Positions 1 through 12,653 are shown, numbered from the stretch's first letter. The stretch: DNA of 64,000 nucleotides from Epiperipatus broadwayi (GCA_028023455.1 JAQFVV010000185.1:1503239-1567238), one strand, 5' to 3'. Notes: generated from the sequence alone by a model not told the origin. Made by a program: numbers and translations.

Positions 1-2640
1 ATGGATGTGGTTGATGGTAAATTATTATCATGCCCCTAAAGTTTGGCAACATGTATAATGGTCTATATTTTCTTAAGGAATGAGTGTGAATGCATCTAAC
101 TATGGTCAGACCTTGGTCTTCATGTAGGATGCCATAGAATGATGTAATAAAATTCTAATCCATGATTGCATCTATTCAGATGTGATAATGTAATGTTTAA
201 ACATGCAGTACAGATATAACTTAAACCAGTTAATCCAATCTTCATCTGTCTTTATTATTTTGCTATGCTCGATATACAAACTCAGGGTTAATATTATACT
301 TAATTCTCTTCAGGGGTAAATTGATATCCTGTATAAATAATAATACTTTTATATAAAAAGTTCGATAGATTTTCAAAATTCATTTCAACCAAGTTATCAT
401 GAAGTTAAGTCATTGATGACATGTATATGTGGGTATATGTATTCAATTTTGTTTTATTATGAAAATAAAATAAATAAATAAATCAGAGAGCTCCTTAAAT
501 TTAAAATAAATTTAACAGTATTTATTAATTGAAAACAATTTAAATTTATCTTTATATAACAAAAAATTTGATTGTAAGTATTTGCATACCTTTCTAATAT
601 ATATTGTACCCTTTTCAATAAGTCAGAAATAGTCAAGTACAATAGATTACTAAAAATTTTAAATTTTAGAGTATGTTCTTTTGATATGTTAATCATATTT
701 TGTTAATAATATTATAGGGTATAATTTGAATCTAAATAAAATACGTAGTATATAAAATTATAGAGAATCATTTAAGAATAGTTATGTAAAGCTTAAAATA
801 TGGTTGCATATGATTGCAAAAGCTGGCCATATTAAATAACTCAGCTATAAATAGTTAAAAGTATATTTAAATGTTAAATTTTAATGATTTAAACTTGTAT
901 TAATAAATGCTATATTTAAGGTTATGAATTATATTTGATAATTAATTAATATCGTATATTTTAAAAGTAATTTTGTGATAGTAAAATTATATTTAATTCT
1001 ATATTTTAAATAATTTTTCCAAATTTTTATAATTATTTTATATAATATAATAAAGTGTTGCAATTTTATTATTTTAGACTGAGAAATAGATTGAAAATCA
1101 TCTGCCTTAATTTTATATTGATCACGTGACTTTTAATACATGGTTAAACACACACATGCTTATTTGAATAAATAACAAAGTTTGAAATACTTAAAAGTTG
1201 TATCATAGGATTGAATATAATTATTTACTTATCATAAAAGCTAATAGCAAATATTCAGTTAACTGTCAGTATTGCAAGTTTAAACAATGCAGTAAAGATG
1301 AATACAGTTAATAGAAAGTTGATATTTTGTTTAAATAAAAATAGATAAATTAAATATTAAAAATGCAATAAATTCATTAAATATTATTCTAAAAGTTAAT
1401 TTTAAAATATTTTTAAGTAATTTATCCAAGTAATAATCAATTTGAAAGTAATATTTTAAATAATATTTTGGGTTTTATTATGTCATAATTTTTATTTTAA
1501 AAGAATTCCGTAAAACTGAATTATATGTAAATTTGATCTCAAACTAAAAGGGAGAATCAACCAATCAAATGATGTTTTTTCTGGAGTATAAAATACTATT
1601 GCACGGGGGTAAAGGTCAGATTAAAGTATATCAGAAGATATAAAGGTGATATTAAATTTTAAAATTTTGTATTTAGTCAATTTTGTACTCTCGTACAATT
1701 TTATTTGCAAAGCTAATTGATATTTAAAAAAAAAGTATTTGCAAAAGAGAGTTAAACTATAATATATTTAGTAACTTCATTAAAAATGTTTTGCTAAAGT
1801 TTTAAAGTTTCTTTGCCAGTGGTATTTTATCAAAGTCTAACTTAGAACGTCTCGATAATAAATGGATTTGTCAAGAAGTAAAGTATATTCAGTTTATAAT
1901 ATTTTTAAAATGTATATAAAATTTGTTGATACTGTTTCATTAATAATGAACAGGAGGATTGTTCTAATGAATAAAATAGTAATGTGGACTGAACATTGTA
2001 TAATAAGCCCAGATAGAAAGATATTTTACCACCTAAAGGTAAAGATGCATTATTTTTATATGGAAAATAAACTTGTCTAAAATTAAGTAATAATAAGACA
2101 ATTGTACTTTATTTAATTGATAAAATTTCATGTTAAAAGAGTAAAATGTTATTCTTTCTGAACAAACATTTAAAGTATATTTTAAATTATTTAAGAAAGT
2201 GAATCATAAAATATTTTTAAAGGTTTGATATATAAAACTTACGGTCTTAAAAGGGTTAAACGCATTTTAGAAAGGATTTTTAAAAAAAGCTTGAAGTTTT
2301 TAAACTGATGAAAAAAAGTAGTACTAAATAAGAAACTTATGGAAGAAATGAATACATAAATAAATATAAGGATGGAGCCATGGAAATAAAGATTGCGCAA
2401 TAAGTTTATCCGAATATTTTTACTTAAGTCGAAGGATGCATCACCTAACCAACATAGGAATATTCAGGAACAGAATTTTCGAATTATTATTTTGAATAGT
2501 GTATTTTATTATTTATTCCAATAATCATTTTTCTAGTTTATAGAATCCATAAACTATTTATCTATAAACTTTGCTAAACGGATTGATAATTTGGGGAACT
2601 TTGGATATGACTTATAATATTTACTTCTGTTATATTTGAA
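1..2640. other. AT-rich DNA without recognisable feature
   Basis: No gene, RNA or clear repeat is supported here. The frames are short, closed by many stops, and rich in Ile, Asn, Lys and Phe, as expected from AT-rich noncoding DNA. The 72-codon frame at 1862-2080 on the plus strand has no recognisable motif. Confidence 0.6.
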
Positions 2641-2678
2641 TTTAAAACATTTACAATTAAAGAAGATTATCAAAATAA

Positions 2679-3235
2679 TTGAAAGTATTTCTGTATTCAA
2701 GTCTTAACTTGACTACATTTAATCTGTTGAAAAAGTTCAGATGTTGGGATCTGGAGCCAAAATACTTTGATTTCTTGATTAAAATAAATTTAAATGCCCT
2801 ACCCACTTGTAGTTTTTTAACAAGAAACCATGGATTTACTTCAATTGTTGGTCTATGTGGTTATGTTACAGAGATGAAGACACGATTCAACACATTTTTG
2901 GTGAATGCAGTTATTTGCAAGTTTTTAGATATTTTATTAGCTCAACTTATAAACATAAAGGCTCATTGATACATGTATTGATACAATCAATTAAAGCAGG
3001 AGTTTTTGCTGATATTAGAAATGCCACTTTTTTAATATATAGGTTATGGCTAACTCGATGTGATATTATCTTTAATTCTAATTGTACAGATCCTCTGAAG
3101 ATTCTAATTAGAAAAATCATAATGATAAAAAAAGAGACAATAGAATATCATCACAAGATTTACTTAATAGTACATAGGATCTTATTGACATTTAAAGACC
3201 AGATTGGATATTATAAATTACCTTTTTTTTTTTTT
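2679..3235 (+). pseudogene. LINE polyprotein C-terminal fragment (zinc-finger-like end of ORF2)
   Basis: Two overlapping plus-strand frames read as one decayed protein. The first (2679-2820) carries INLNALPT, which matches the N-x-LPT...L motif that precedes the terminal Cys/His finger in many non-LTR retrotransposons. After a frameshift near 2815-2830 the second frame (to about 3230) continues with CWSMWLCYRDEDTIQHIF and then GEC, giving the C-x-x-x-x-C...E/D-D-T...H...C arrangement typical of that finger. RLWLTRCDIIF follows, resembling the usual W-x-x-R-N/C-x-x-x-F helix. Upstream RT and endonuclease are not recognisable, so this is a 5'-truncated remnant. The clade (Tx1/L1-like or other) cannot be settled by eye. 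A T-run and a short (AT)n follow. Confidence 0.6.
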
Positions 3236-3363
3236 AGAAAAGATATATATATATATATATATAATTGTATTTTTATTCTATTTTTTTTATTTCATTGTTA
3301 ACACTTGGCAGATTCTACCTATTGAACTTTAATTGGTCTATTGATTTTATCATATAATATTAT

Positions 3364-3522
3364 AATAAATTTAAAGATCAGCCAATCAAGCTATTGTGCA
3401 TACACTTTTTACGAGTGTTAATAATAAATGCTTTCAAAGTGCATGCACAATAGCTTGATTGGCTGATCTTTAAATGTATTACAATTATAAACATAGCGAT
3501 ATATAAAATAAATGCTTATTTA
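3364..3522. mobile_element. Short hairpin element, family HP, with 13 bp direct repeats
   Basis: A 159 bp insertion is flanked by CATATAATATTAT at 3351-3363 and again at 3523-3535. It contains two 39 nt arms (3370-3408 and 3436-3474) that are reverse complements with one difference, separated by a 27 nt loop. The right side continues about 48 nt past the arm and ends TAAAATAAATGCTTATTTA, so the element is asymmetric. The same right end and arm sequence occur at 6.9 and 46.9 kb. Variable-length flanking repeats suggest retrotransposition rather than a cut-and-paste MITE, but this is inference. Confidence 0.7.
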
Positions 3523-3774
3523 CATATAATATTATGTATTTATTTATTTTCTGGTTTAATAAAGTTTGTTTTTGATTAAAAAAGTATTACTGGGGTTTGT
3601 TATAATTTTTATAAGTTTATTATCACTATTATAATTCATTATTTTTATTACAAGATTTCTTCCATAAACTGGTACATACAGAATTAACGATTTTGGATTT
3701 ATTTAATTAATAGAAACCTATGTTAGTAATGTTTTATTTAGAAATTGTATTAATGTTATTGACATAACCATAAA

Positions 3775-4021
3775 TAGAACGGCATATTTAAATACAAGTA
3801 TATTGCTAGACTAACTAAGTAATTAAAAGGGTTTAATCAGGTTCAACCCCTAACTATTTATTCTGTCTTATGAAACAATACACAGAAATAGATAAAGACC
3901 CAATATACATATTTCTAGCTGAATCAGTGCTCACTAGTTGTTCAAGCCACATCTCTCTCACACATATATAACATGTTCAGTTTATATTAGAATAGGTAAC
4001 TAGTTGAATTACATGCCCCTA

Positions 4022-4030
<9 letters not shown>
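3775..4030 (-). repeat. Diverged copy of the ~460 bp repeat (minus orientation)
   Basis: This stretch aligns with 9190-9447 in the same order: a TATATTG...CTAAACT-like start, the segment leading to acacagaaatagataaa, and the AGCTGAATCAGTGCTCACTAG block. It is reverse-oriented relative to the tandem units at 9.45-10.3 kb. It lies immediately before the (TA)n and LTR-like element at 4055, the same neighbour as at 10.3 kb. Divergence is substantial. Confidence 0.55.
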
Positions 4031-4054
<24 letters not shown>

Positions 4055-4819
4055 TGTGTCAGTCAGATGATAGTGGTTTAACCCGTTCAAATATAAGGAA
4101 AACCGGCACCCATATGTGAGATATTAAACAAGAAAGACCCGCCCTACCCTATTCTCGGGCTAATTAGAACCACCAACATATCTGAGCCAACATAAATATT
4201 TTAAAACCGTCAAGCTAGCCCAGCGTAGAGACAGGGGGAACACCTACGGCTAAATAGTTAAATGTGCATAAAAGTACTATGAAAAATATGTTTTGCGTGC
4301 CTGGATCATTGGAAAAGTAAAATAAAGCATAAAATTAGGAAACTCAAGCTTTTTATAGTTAAATAAGGTATTTAATTAATGGCTTTAAAATATTAATAAT
4401 GACTTAATGGCCTCCACTATTCCCCTAAATTAAGAAAAACTAAAGACAAGAAAACGACTAAAGAAAAATTTTGGCAAGCTTTTCTCCTAATTAAAAAAGC
4501 AACCGAACCCTCAAAAGACAGAAAAACCACAAACTTTCATGTTGCACAAAAACACGTTTAAAATTATTTAAAACATATATAGCTAAATCAGATATACATA
4601 ATAAGCTACTGGCAGACAAAAGAGGCTTTATCGAGGAGATCAAGTTGGCAAACAAAGAAAACCTACTTGTATGGAATTTAGCAACATAAATAAAATTGGA
4701 AAGAGATTTTAAATGAAAAAAAATAACTTTTAAACTTAACCACAATGGAATACAAAATATTTACACTTGTTAGTAATGAAGAATAGCGAAGGAAAAAAGG
4801 ATAAATATAGATAGATGAT

Positions 4820-4875
<56 letters not shown>

Positions 4876-6038
4876 AGACTAGTCTAATAAAAATGGTTAC
4901 ATTACAAATATCATTAAATAAAAAAAACCCAACAATTTATAATATAATTCAATTAAGAAAGGTATGAACAAAAGGGTAGAAATTAAATAGTTCACTGGAG
5001 GAGAGATATGATTACCATCCTGGTTCCTTGGTCATGTTTCCTACGGTGTTCGTGGCTTGATCCGACCATTGATAGGTATTTGCCCAGACAAGGAAAGTGG
5101 AAATAAGTAGCATGCTTTTATGAAAAGTCCTACAGACACGGCACAGAGTTCATATTATTTCTCAGGTGGATACTATGGCATTTTGATGGTATTTAGGAAC
5201 CTCAGCAATAGGCAAAGCTATTTATTTGCCTAGCCAAGCAGAGTAGAATACATCAAATTCATATGACTTTTAGCTGTAACATGTTCAAATTTCTCCAAGA
5301 TTTTGAAGACGACAGTTGTCTAACTTTTTGGAATAAAATCTCCACAAACAAAATCTGAAAGAGTTCTCCAAAAAGAAATCAGCAAGAAAACTCTGAATAA
5401 CCAAGTCTTTTGTTCTCACTTTTATTTATACCCTCTTTGTCAGCTACCTTCTATTGTTTGTATAATCTTAGATCTTGATAAGCCCAACCACATGCTCCTT
5501 TGTTTCAAGGTAACATTTTCTAAAAATAACTTTTACTTTTTTATTCTAAATTTCTTTCTTTAAAGTTTGAATTTTATTAATTAAAAAAGAAAAAAAAAGC
5601 CATCTTTAATTTGACTTGAATGGGCTCACTAATTAAAACAAACATTCCTTTAGAAAATGTTGGTGTGCTTATCTCAAAATGAAATCATACGCCATATTCT
5701 AACAAGATTTTAACAAAAAAATATATTATTTCTTTTAATAATATAAGCATTTTATTTCAGCAGAATTTTGCATTAACTCATATACATACGCTTGATGTAT
5801 ATATATGTTTGACTAATAGGTTTTACAAGTAATTTTTATTAACAGAAATCTAATCTTAGAAAGGAATTTATTTAACAAAATATTTAAATGCAATACAAAT
5901 TATATAAACATAATTAATTTTAGCTTTAATGCAAATTCCTGCTGATATTGGACTATAAACTTGAATTATCAAGTCTATAATACTAACTAAGTTTATAGAA
6001 GGCTGTGAAGCATGGATCGGACTTCAGATCCATTGCTT

Positions 6039-6040
<2 letters not shown>
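4055..6040 (+). mobile_element. LTR-like long repeat, copy A (superfamily TGT...TTCA)
   Basis: This is a 1986 bp unit starting TGTGTCAGTCAG directly after (TA)n and ending GATCCATTGCTTCA directly before (TA)n. TG...CA ends with ATAT on both sides are what a solo LTR of a Ty3-type element inserted in ATAT would look like. A block CTAGCCCAGCG sits at 4215, 160 nt from the TG end, and is shared with the other copies. Copy B (10306-12402) aligns along most of its length, for example the segments around CTATTGTTTGTATAATC at 5451 and GAAATCATACG at 5680. An internal (TA)n at 4825-4872 appears to be a later expansion. There is no protein-coding content. Confidence 0.6.
4825..4872. repeat. (TA)n microsatellite inside LTR-like copy A
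   Basis: About 24 uninterrupted TA dinucleotides. Confidence 0.95.

Positions 6041-6115
<75 letters not shown>
6041..6115. repeat. (TA)n microsatellite
   Basis: About 37 AT/TA units immediately follow the CA end of LTR-like copy A. The tract is closed by a short ACACAC. Confidence 0.95.
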
Positions 6116-6121
<6 letters not shown>

Positions 6122-6257
6122 ATTGAAATAAAAACTAGAAATAAACACAGACAAAAATTATAGTAGATATTTTCTACATTCATTGAAATAAAAAAAATAT
6201 AAAAAATAATAACACTGATTTAAAATATTGTTTCATAAATTAAACTTTTAAAAGGTC

Positions 6258-6260
<3 letters not shown>

Positions 6261-6320
<60 letters not shown>
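6261..6320. repeat. (TA)n microsatellite
   Basis: About 29 units, just upstream of the compound hairpin element. Confidence 0.95.
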
Positions 6321-6324
<4 letters not shown>

Positions 6325-6358
6325 GATTGTGAAATGTAAAAACACAATACTTGTTTTT

Positions 6359-6954
6359 ACATTCATATTGGCCTTAAACCAATTGTGCAAATGCTTTGCG
6401 AGTGTTAAATAATAAATGAATGCCTTCTGATCAATACAAGATATAGAATTTATGCAGGAATAAAAATGATCCTCTTATTCCTATGACTCAAATGTTTATA
6501 TATGAGCAAATCTGAAGTACTTGCACAGAAGGCGTGATGATAGAACGGTCACTTTTAAATTACTATATACAATGTCTAAATGAATAACACGATGAAATTT
6601 TCTAGAATTTACTAAATGTCATTCCAACTGAAACTTAATCATATATGTAAATAAGCATTTTTTTATTTTTTATTTTTTATAGCGTCTGCAAATAATTGTA
6701 ATTTACATTCATATCGGCCTTAAACCAATTGTGCAAATGCTTTGCGAGTGTTAAATATTTGCTCATATATAAACATTTGAGTCGTAGGAATAAGAGGATC
6801 CTTTTTATTCCTGCATAAATTCTATATCTTGTATTGATCAGAAGGCATTCATTTATTATTTAACACTTGCAAAGCATTTGCACAATTGGTTTAAGGCTGA
6901 TATGAATGTAAATTACAATTATTTGCAGACACTATAAAAAATAAATGCTTATTT
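6359..6954. mobile_element. Compound hairpin element, family HP, with 13 bp direct repeats
   Basis: AATACTTGTTTTT occurs at 6346-6358 and 6955-6967, bracketing a 596 bp insertion. The right part (about 6650-6954) is a complete foldback: arms of roughly 110 nt containing CCAATTGTGCAAATGCTTTG flank a loop of about 100 nt. The left part (6359-6530) is a truncated second copy with the same arm but an inverted internal segment. The right terminus (ATAAAAAATAAATGCTTA) matches those at 3.5 and 46.9 kb. The internal segment (ATATATAAACATTTGAGTCG...GGAATAAGAGGATCC) also occurs, diverged, in the 46.7 kb copy. Confidence 0.7.
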
Positions 6955-7079
6955 AATACTTGTTTTTGAAATTTTTTAATTAATTAAAACATCTATGTTT
7001 TCAAATGGTTTAGAGAAATAAAAATAAAAACTCTGTTTTCAATCAAGGTATTACCATCACTTTAGATGATTCTATAAAA

Positions 7080-7600
7080 GGGTTGACAACAAAATTAGCA
7101 TCAGTCTGCATAGTGATATTTGAAGAGAACACTCTGATAGTAGTTTTTTGTAAAAATGTGTCATTGCAAAGTTGCAACTTATTGAAGTTTGCAGCAGTTG
7201 GTTTTAGCTGACCGGAGAGTTGGCAAAATAGCTACCATGAAGTAAAATGGCTGAAGGTAGGACAGTAAATTTAGAAACTGCTACTGTTTTCCTGACAGGA
7301 GTTTGAATTCACATGGAGAAAATGACCCACTTTTTGTGCTGAAATTCATAGACTTAAATGTGGAGAGGACAGTTGCTTGCCTGAAATCTATTAAACCAAG
7401 ACAGCTGCTTGCCTGGAACAATCCTAGACAGAAAGAGACCAACTACAAAACAAGATTACATGGATTCTATTTTTTCCTGATGATGATGATTACTAAAACC
7501 AAACTTACCAAGAAAAATATTCCAGCTTGCCCAGGGAATTTCAGCTGGATGAAGAACTAATTACATGGATGCTGCATCAGATAAAGGCAGAGAAACATGA
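7080..7600. other. Unassigned stretch of higher G+C
   Basis: Base composition is visibly less AT-rich than the surroundings, and there is an 85-codon plus-strand frame (7303-7560). The translation has no recognisable domain and ends with K/N-rich low complexity. The sequence TTTCCTGACAG at about 7290 resembles a splice acceptor. It could be an old transposon or exon debris; I cannot tell. Confidence 0.25.
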
Positions 7601-8574
7601 ATAAATGTATATATAGCTGGTGGTAAGTAGCGTTATATATGATAAGAAAGTTTTAAACAATTTCCTTAGTAAAATGACTTTTTTTATAACTGATAGAAAT
7701 ATATACAATGATATTAGTTCAAAATCATTTATTAAACAAGAAAAAAACTGTTTAAAGTTATATTTATAATTTAGAAAAAAAAAAAGCACAAACAAAGTTA
7801 TAATTAATAGTTAAGAAAAAGATTTCCAAAAATCTTTTAGATTAGAGAAAAGAAAGACATTTTAAATCAATTAACTGTCAAAAATTTGGTAGTTCTTGTT
7901 TTAAAGAAAAAGACTACATTCAGCAAAGAGAATTAAATTGCAAAAATAATATTTAATAATTTTACGTGATAAATACATTAATTGTATATTATAACTCACG
8001 TGTCCATGTACATATAGATGTAAACCATAGTAGTAACTTAAATTGTAAATTGTACTCTTGTAAATCAATGTAATAATTTGAATTTTAAATAGTTATTTGA
8101 ATTTTGTATAGTAATTTTGTAAGTCACAAATATGATAATTTTTATATTGTATATTATTCAAAATCAGACCTTAAGTATCATTTATTTTTTTGTTAATAAT
8201 AAACTTGTTTTTAGCTGTTAAATTTGTATTGCAACATCTCTTGGTCACATACAGTAATAGAGCTAATGTTTTCTGAGCTAGATTTGAGCACCAGATGAAT
8301 ATATGAATGGGGATGTGTATTTAGTGCTTTTGGGCATCCATGGATGATCAATCATCATCCTGGTTGGCCCAAAAGCAGATACTTTTTAAAGACCATGCAC
8401 TATTATCTTTTATTTTGTCTTATTTAAAAGTTAAGTTTATAGTTGGCCAGTACAAGTGGCCTCAGCATTGATGATGATCAGCATGTTTTAATGTCCCAGC
8501 ATTATTGTTTGATTCTTATGTATTCTGATGGATGAACATTTAAGTGGTGCATCTAAGTTATGTTTAAATAATTG

Positions 8575-8720
8575 CCCAAGGTGGCAAAGGCTCAGTAGTT
8601 AACCTAGTCTACAGATGATCCATTTCCAATCCAGTCACAAGGTTGACTGTTGATTCATATTTTTATTGTTCAAATCCAGTCACAAGATTGTCTGTTGATA
8701 TATTGTACTGATTTGTTTAT
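8575..8720 (+). repeat. Possible tRNA-related SINE head
   Basis: GGCTCAGTAGTTAAC at about 8590 resembles a Pol III A box in a tRNA context. GTTCAAATCC near 8669 matches the core of a B box, and TTTCCAATCC at 8625 is a degenerate one. A short segment (CAATCCAGTCACAAGGTTG and CAAATCCAGTCACAAGATTG) is repeated about 42 nt apart. No second copy was recognised in the window, so the SINE interpretation is weak. Confidence 0.3.
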
Positions 8721-9189
8721 TCCCATTAATGATAATGAATGGTATTTGAATTATACTTACTTTTACTTGATAATGCTGGTTACTCTTTTGATCTGTCAGT
8801 GATCTCTCAGAGATTTTGTATTTATTTGGGGTGATGATGTTTTCCCACCACCCCAGGTTCAATCTTTCATTTTTAATACCCCCATCCTGTTTCACTTTAA
8901 TAGAAAGGTTTTGATCTTTGCTATTCTAAAACTCTCCAGCTATCCATATTATTGAAAATCTGATGATGGATTGTTCAACATTCTTGTTGATGCCAATGTT
9001 GTTATCACACTCATGTTACCTTTAAGTAACACTGACCGCTCATATGTAGGCCATTAATATATACATTTAAATACACAGCAGAGATAGGCAAAATACAGGT
9101 TGAAATGTAATACTTAAATATATTATTAAAAGCCAGTCAACACTTAGATAATCCAAAATCATTTAAAATAAAAAATTTCAAACTGTTGT

Positions 9190-9447
9190 CAAGAAAATGT
9201 CCTTTGTATATTGTTTATACTAAACTTAATGTAATTAGAAGGGGCTTAACTCATAGTTTCAAGCTCACTAAAGCTATCCATTCCATTTTACTGAATGAAT
9301 ACACATAACCACATACACATGAAAAAGATAAATGATTTCCAATATATATATTTCAAGCTAAACCAGCACTCATCACATGTATGCGGTCAAGTATATTGTT
9401 TGCATAAAAAAATGAATGCTGTAGACAGAATAAAAATGTGAGTTTAA
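9190..9447 (-). repeat. Inverted copy of the ~460 bp repeat
   Basis: TAAACTTAATGTAATTAGAA near 9221 is the reverse complement of TTCTAATTACATTAAGTTTA near 9452. Homology continues outwards, so this segment and the adjacent direct units form a foldback of about 240 nt per arm. Confidence 0.65.
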
Positions 9448-10305
9448 ATTCCTTCTAATTACATTAAGTTTAATATAAGCATTATATTTGTATTTAAGTA
9501 TTACAAATTTAAGCTATATTATGAACATTTTTTATGTATTTAAGTGGATGTGTTCTATACATGAAGGGTCAAAGTGACCAAGTTAACATGGATATGTCAA
9601 TAATATGGCATCAACAATAGTTTTGAGCATTCCATCATCAATTTTTCAATGGATAGATGGAGAGTTGGAAAGTGAAGAAGATTAGAGTTTGTCAATTAAA
9701 GTTTGAAGATTTTCTATCTTACTATAAACTGAGCACTCATTATACATATGAGTGGGAGATGATGAGCTGGACCAAATGATAAGTGCTGATTCACCACAAA
9801 ATCTATATATTGTAGGTCATTTATCTTTTTCACATGTATGTAGTCATGAGCATTGATTGTATAAGATAAAATGGATAGCTGTAGGTAGCTTGAAATTCTG
9901 AGTTGAAATCCCTTTTAATTACTGTAAGTTTAGTAAAGGCAATATACTTATATTTAAATATTACATACCCAACCTAACTATCCATCCCACTACTATGTAT
10001 TTAAATGAGCATATTAAGGTGTTATACATGAGAGGTCAAAATGACTTGAATTCAACATGGATATGACAATAAGATTGACATCAACAAGGAATTTGAGTAT
10101 TTTACTATCATATTTTCATTGATATGGATGGCTGAAGAGTTGGAGGGTGGAGAAGTTTGAAGGCTGTCCATTAAAGTTTGAAAATTTACTATCTTATCAT
10201 AAAATGTGCACTGTTTACATGTATGTGGGGGAGATAATGATCTGGATCAACTGCTAAGTGCTGGTTCAGTATGAAATATGTATATTTGAGATCAATTATG
10301 TTTTT
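9448..10305 (+). repeat. Tandem ~460 bp repeat, two diverged units
   Basis: Matching landmarks recur about 460 nt apart: GTTTAATATAAGCATTATAT at 9468 and GTTTAGTAAAGGCAATATAC at 9928; GGATATGTCAATAATATGGC at about 9590 and GGATATGACAATAAGATTGA at about 10059. The second unit is cut at TTTTTCACA by LTR-like copy B, and more of the family resumes at 12713. No coding capacity is evident. Confidence 0.75.
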
Positions 10306-12135
10306 CACAGTCTGATCAAAGACTAGACAAAAGTACCTCAAGGCCACTCATATGCGAGATATAAAAATCAAGAATACAATGGCCTCTGCCCTATTTATCT
10401 ATTTCCGAGTCTAATCATGAACCAACAACATATCCGAGACATGCATAAATTATTTTTAAACCTGCTCCACTAGATCAGGGAAAAGTCAATTGACTAGAAC
10501 TACTTAAGTACCTAAAATTAGAGTAATGTACCACTATATATCAAAATATGAATGAAATGCTTGTGCTATGCTTGGATCATCGGAAAATTAACCTAACAGA
10601 TTAATCAAATGAAAGGTTGAAAGAAAATAATCATAAGACTAATGCTTTTACTTTGAAAGATATACTTTAATAAGTGATATAATAAAATATTATTATGGTT
10701 TTAAATCTCTGCTATTCTCCAAGTAACTCATAATTAATAATTTTAAAAAATGAGACAGTTTAAATTATATATGATTCAGTGGCATGGATATTGTTTTTCC
10801 AATTTAATTTGGTTTAACAACTCATATTCCTTGATAAAGCAAGGTTGAAATAAATATTTCACAAAGCATTTAATCGCTGCTTTGTGCTATGTGTATAATT
10901 TAAACTATTTGGAGATTTTTTTTTAATAACTAACATTTAACCTTAAGAATACATAAGAACAAAAATATGCATTATCGAGGAGATTGAATTGGTAAAAACA
11001 AAAGAAAACCTGAACTAACATTAAGTCATAAATAGTCATTTTTAAATTGGAAATATTTTTAATAATAACAAAATAAATACACCGCAGAAGGAGGACATTC
11101 ATTTATAAAAAATGATCAATTTAAATAAATATAAATACAATATAAAATTAGATAAAAACATAAGAAAAGATAATAAGTTATACAAAAACCTTTAAAAGAA
11201 AGGTTTTTAATTATTGTCCATTTCCCCTGATGTCATGGCTTGACTGACATTCGTAGATTCATTTGTGGTTATTATGATTGAAAGCATTTTATATGTAGGT
11301 CACACAAACAACTCACAGTTCGGATCCATTATATACTCGACACTCTTACGGCATTTCATTGGCAGACAAAACTGATGTGCTTCGCCACAGTACATGGCCA
11401 CGTCCACCAGATTAAAATAATTTTTGAAGTGTCACATTTTTAAATCAAAGTAAAATTCTTAGCAAGAACATCCACAAGAACTAGGAAGCAATGGGTCTCA
11501 ACAATAATTTTCAACAAAACCTCGGAACAGAGGAGTCATATCATTAGCCAACATGGAGAATCATAAGATGCAGTTGCTGTAGCAGAAGTAAATAATGAAA
11601 CTCTCTGAAGTAAGCCAATGTAGCAGTAGCTTATAACAATCTTAGAGTCGAATAAAAAATGAATCAGAGTATAATCTGAACCAGAATAACCTCAGAATAA
11701 TTTCAGCTATTTCAGACATAATTTCAGAATAAGAAATTATTGCAAAATTCTCAGAAATAATTTTCTCAGAGTAACCCATTCCTTTGTTCTCTCCACATTT
11801 TATACCTTTCCAGCAATACTTTTCTATTGTTTTTCGTATGATTCTAGATCTTGATAAGGTCCCACACTCTTTTGTTTCAAAATAACTTTTAGTCTAAAAA
11901 TAAACTTTAAGGTTTTCTTATCAAATTTTGCTTTAATTTCATAATTTTATTTGTTAAAAAGGCCATATTTACTTGCCCTGAATGAAACTCTAATTGATAT
12001 ACAATTAACTTAGGAATGTTGGCAGGCTTACCTTAAAATAAAATCATACGACTTATATTTTTAAACAGATTAAAACAGAAATATATTATTATTTCTTTTA
12101 ACAAAATGAAGTTTTAGTTTCAACATAATTCTGCA

Positions 12136-12175
<40 letters not shown>

Positions 12176-12402
12176 TTGCACTACAATATATGCTTCTTTA
12201 ATAAATTTTGAAAAACAAATTTTTATGAACAATTTATCTTTTGATCAAAATTACTTTAAATAAATATTTCAAACTAAATAGTTAATTTCATGATCAATGA
12301 ATAGACAAAATGAAACATAATTTTCTATTTAATGCAAAACTCTATTGATACTCGAATATAAACCTAACCCAGGTTTGCAATACCGGTTAGTTTATAGCAG
12401 GC
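10306..12402 (+). mobile_element. LTR-like long repeat, copy B
   Basis: This is homologous to copy A (4055-6040). It shares ACAACATATCCGAGAC-type sequence near 10426, GCTTGGATCATCGGAAAA near 10568, TTCTAGATCTTGATAAGG at 11840 and AAATCATACGAC at about 12040. The conserved block lies at 10470 (CTAGATCAGGG), about 164 nt from the start. The last ~38 bp seen in copy A are absent, and the copy ends at a short (TA)n. It is inserted into the ~460 bp repeat. Confidence 0.65.
12141..12174. repeat. (TA)n microsatellite
   Basis: About 16 units inside LTR-like copy B. Confidence 0.9.
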
Positions 12403-12414
12403 TATATATATATA

Positions 12415-12653
12415 TGTCAACAGATGGCGTTCTACCAAAAAACCATCAAGCGTTTGTTTACATAAACATCAGAGCATGCATTCACTATCTCTAACTTTAA
12501 TTCCACTTTCAGATCATGATTTCAAGCTATTTGCGAAATAGCTTGAAATCATGATCTGAAAGTGGAATTAAAGTTAGAGATAGTGAATGCATGCTCTGAC
12601 GTTTATGTAAACAAACGCTTGATGGTTTTTTGGTAGAACGCCATCTGTTGACA
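12415..12653. mobile_element. 239 bp palindrome ending TGTCAACAGATGGCG, plus 44 bp tail
   Basis: Both ends read TGTCAACAGATGGCGTTCTA inward, and the arms are near-identical through to a centre at about 12534 (CAAGCTATTTGCGAAATAGC). The left end abuts (TA)n directly. On the right the sequence continues about 44 bp (TAAATACAAGCATTAGC... to 12697), matching the next part of the 399 bp tandem unit at 53.4-55.0 kb, before another (TA)n. It is therefore an inverted duplication of one part of that unit. Confidence 0.8.

Noticed and set aside
5983-6183. Tyr-Ile repeat frame (also at 21891, 29807, 31175 and 53252)
   Set aside because: Translation of (TA)n tracts; no independent coding evidence.
8580-8650. 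Functional tRNA gene
   Set aside because: A- and B-box-like sequences are present, but no cloverleaf with paired acceptor stem could be drawn.
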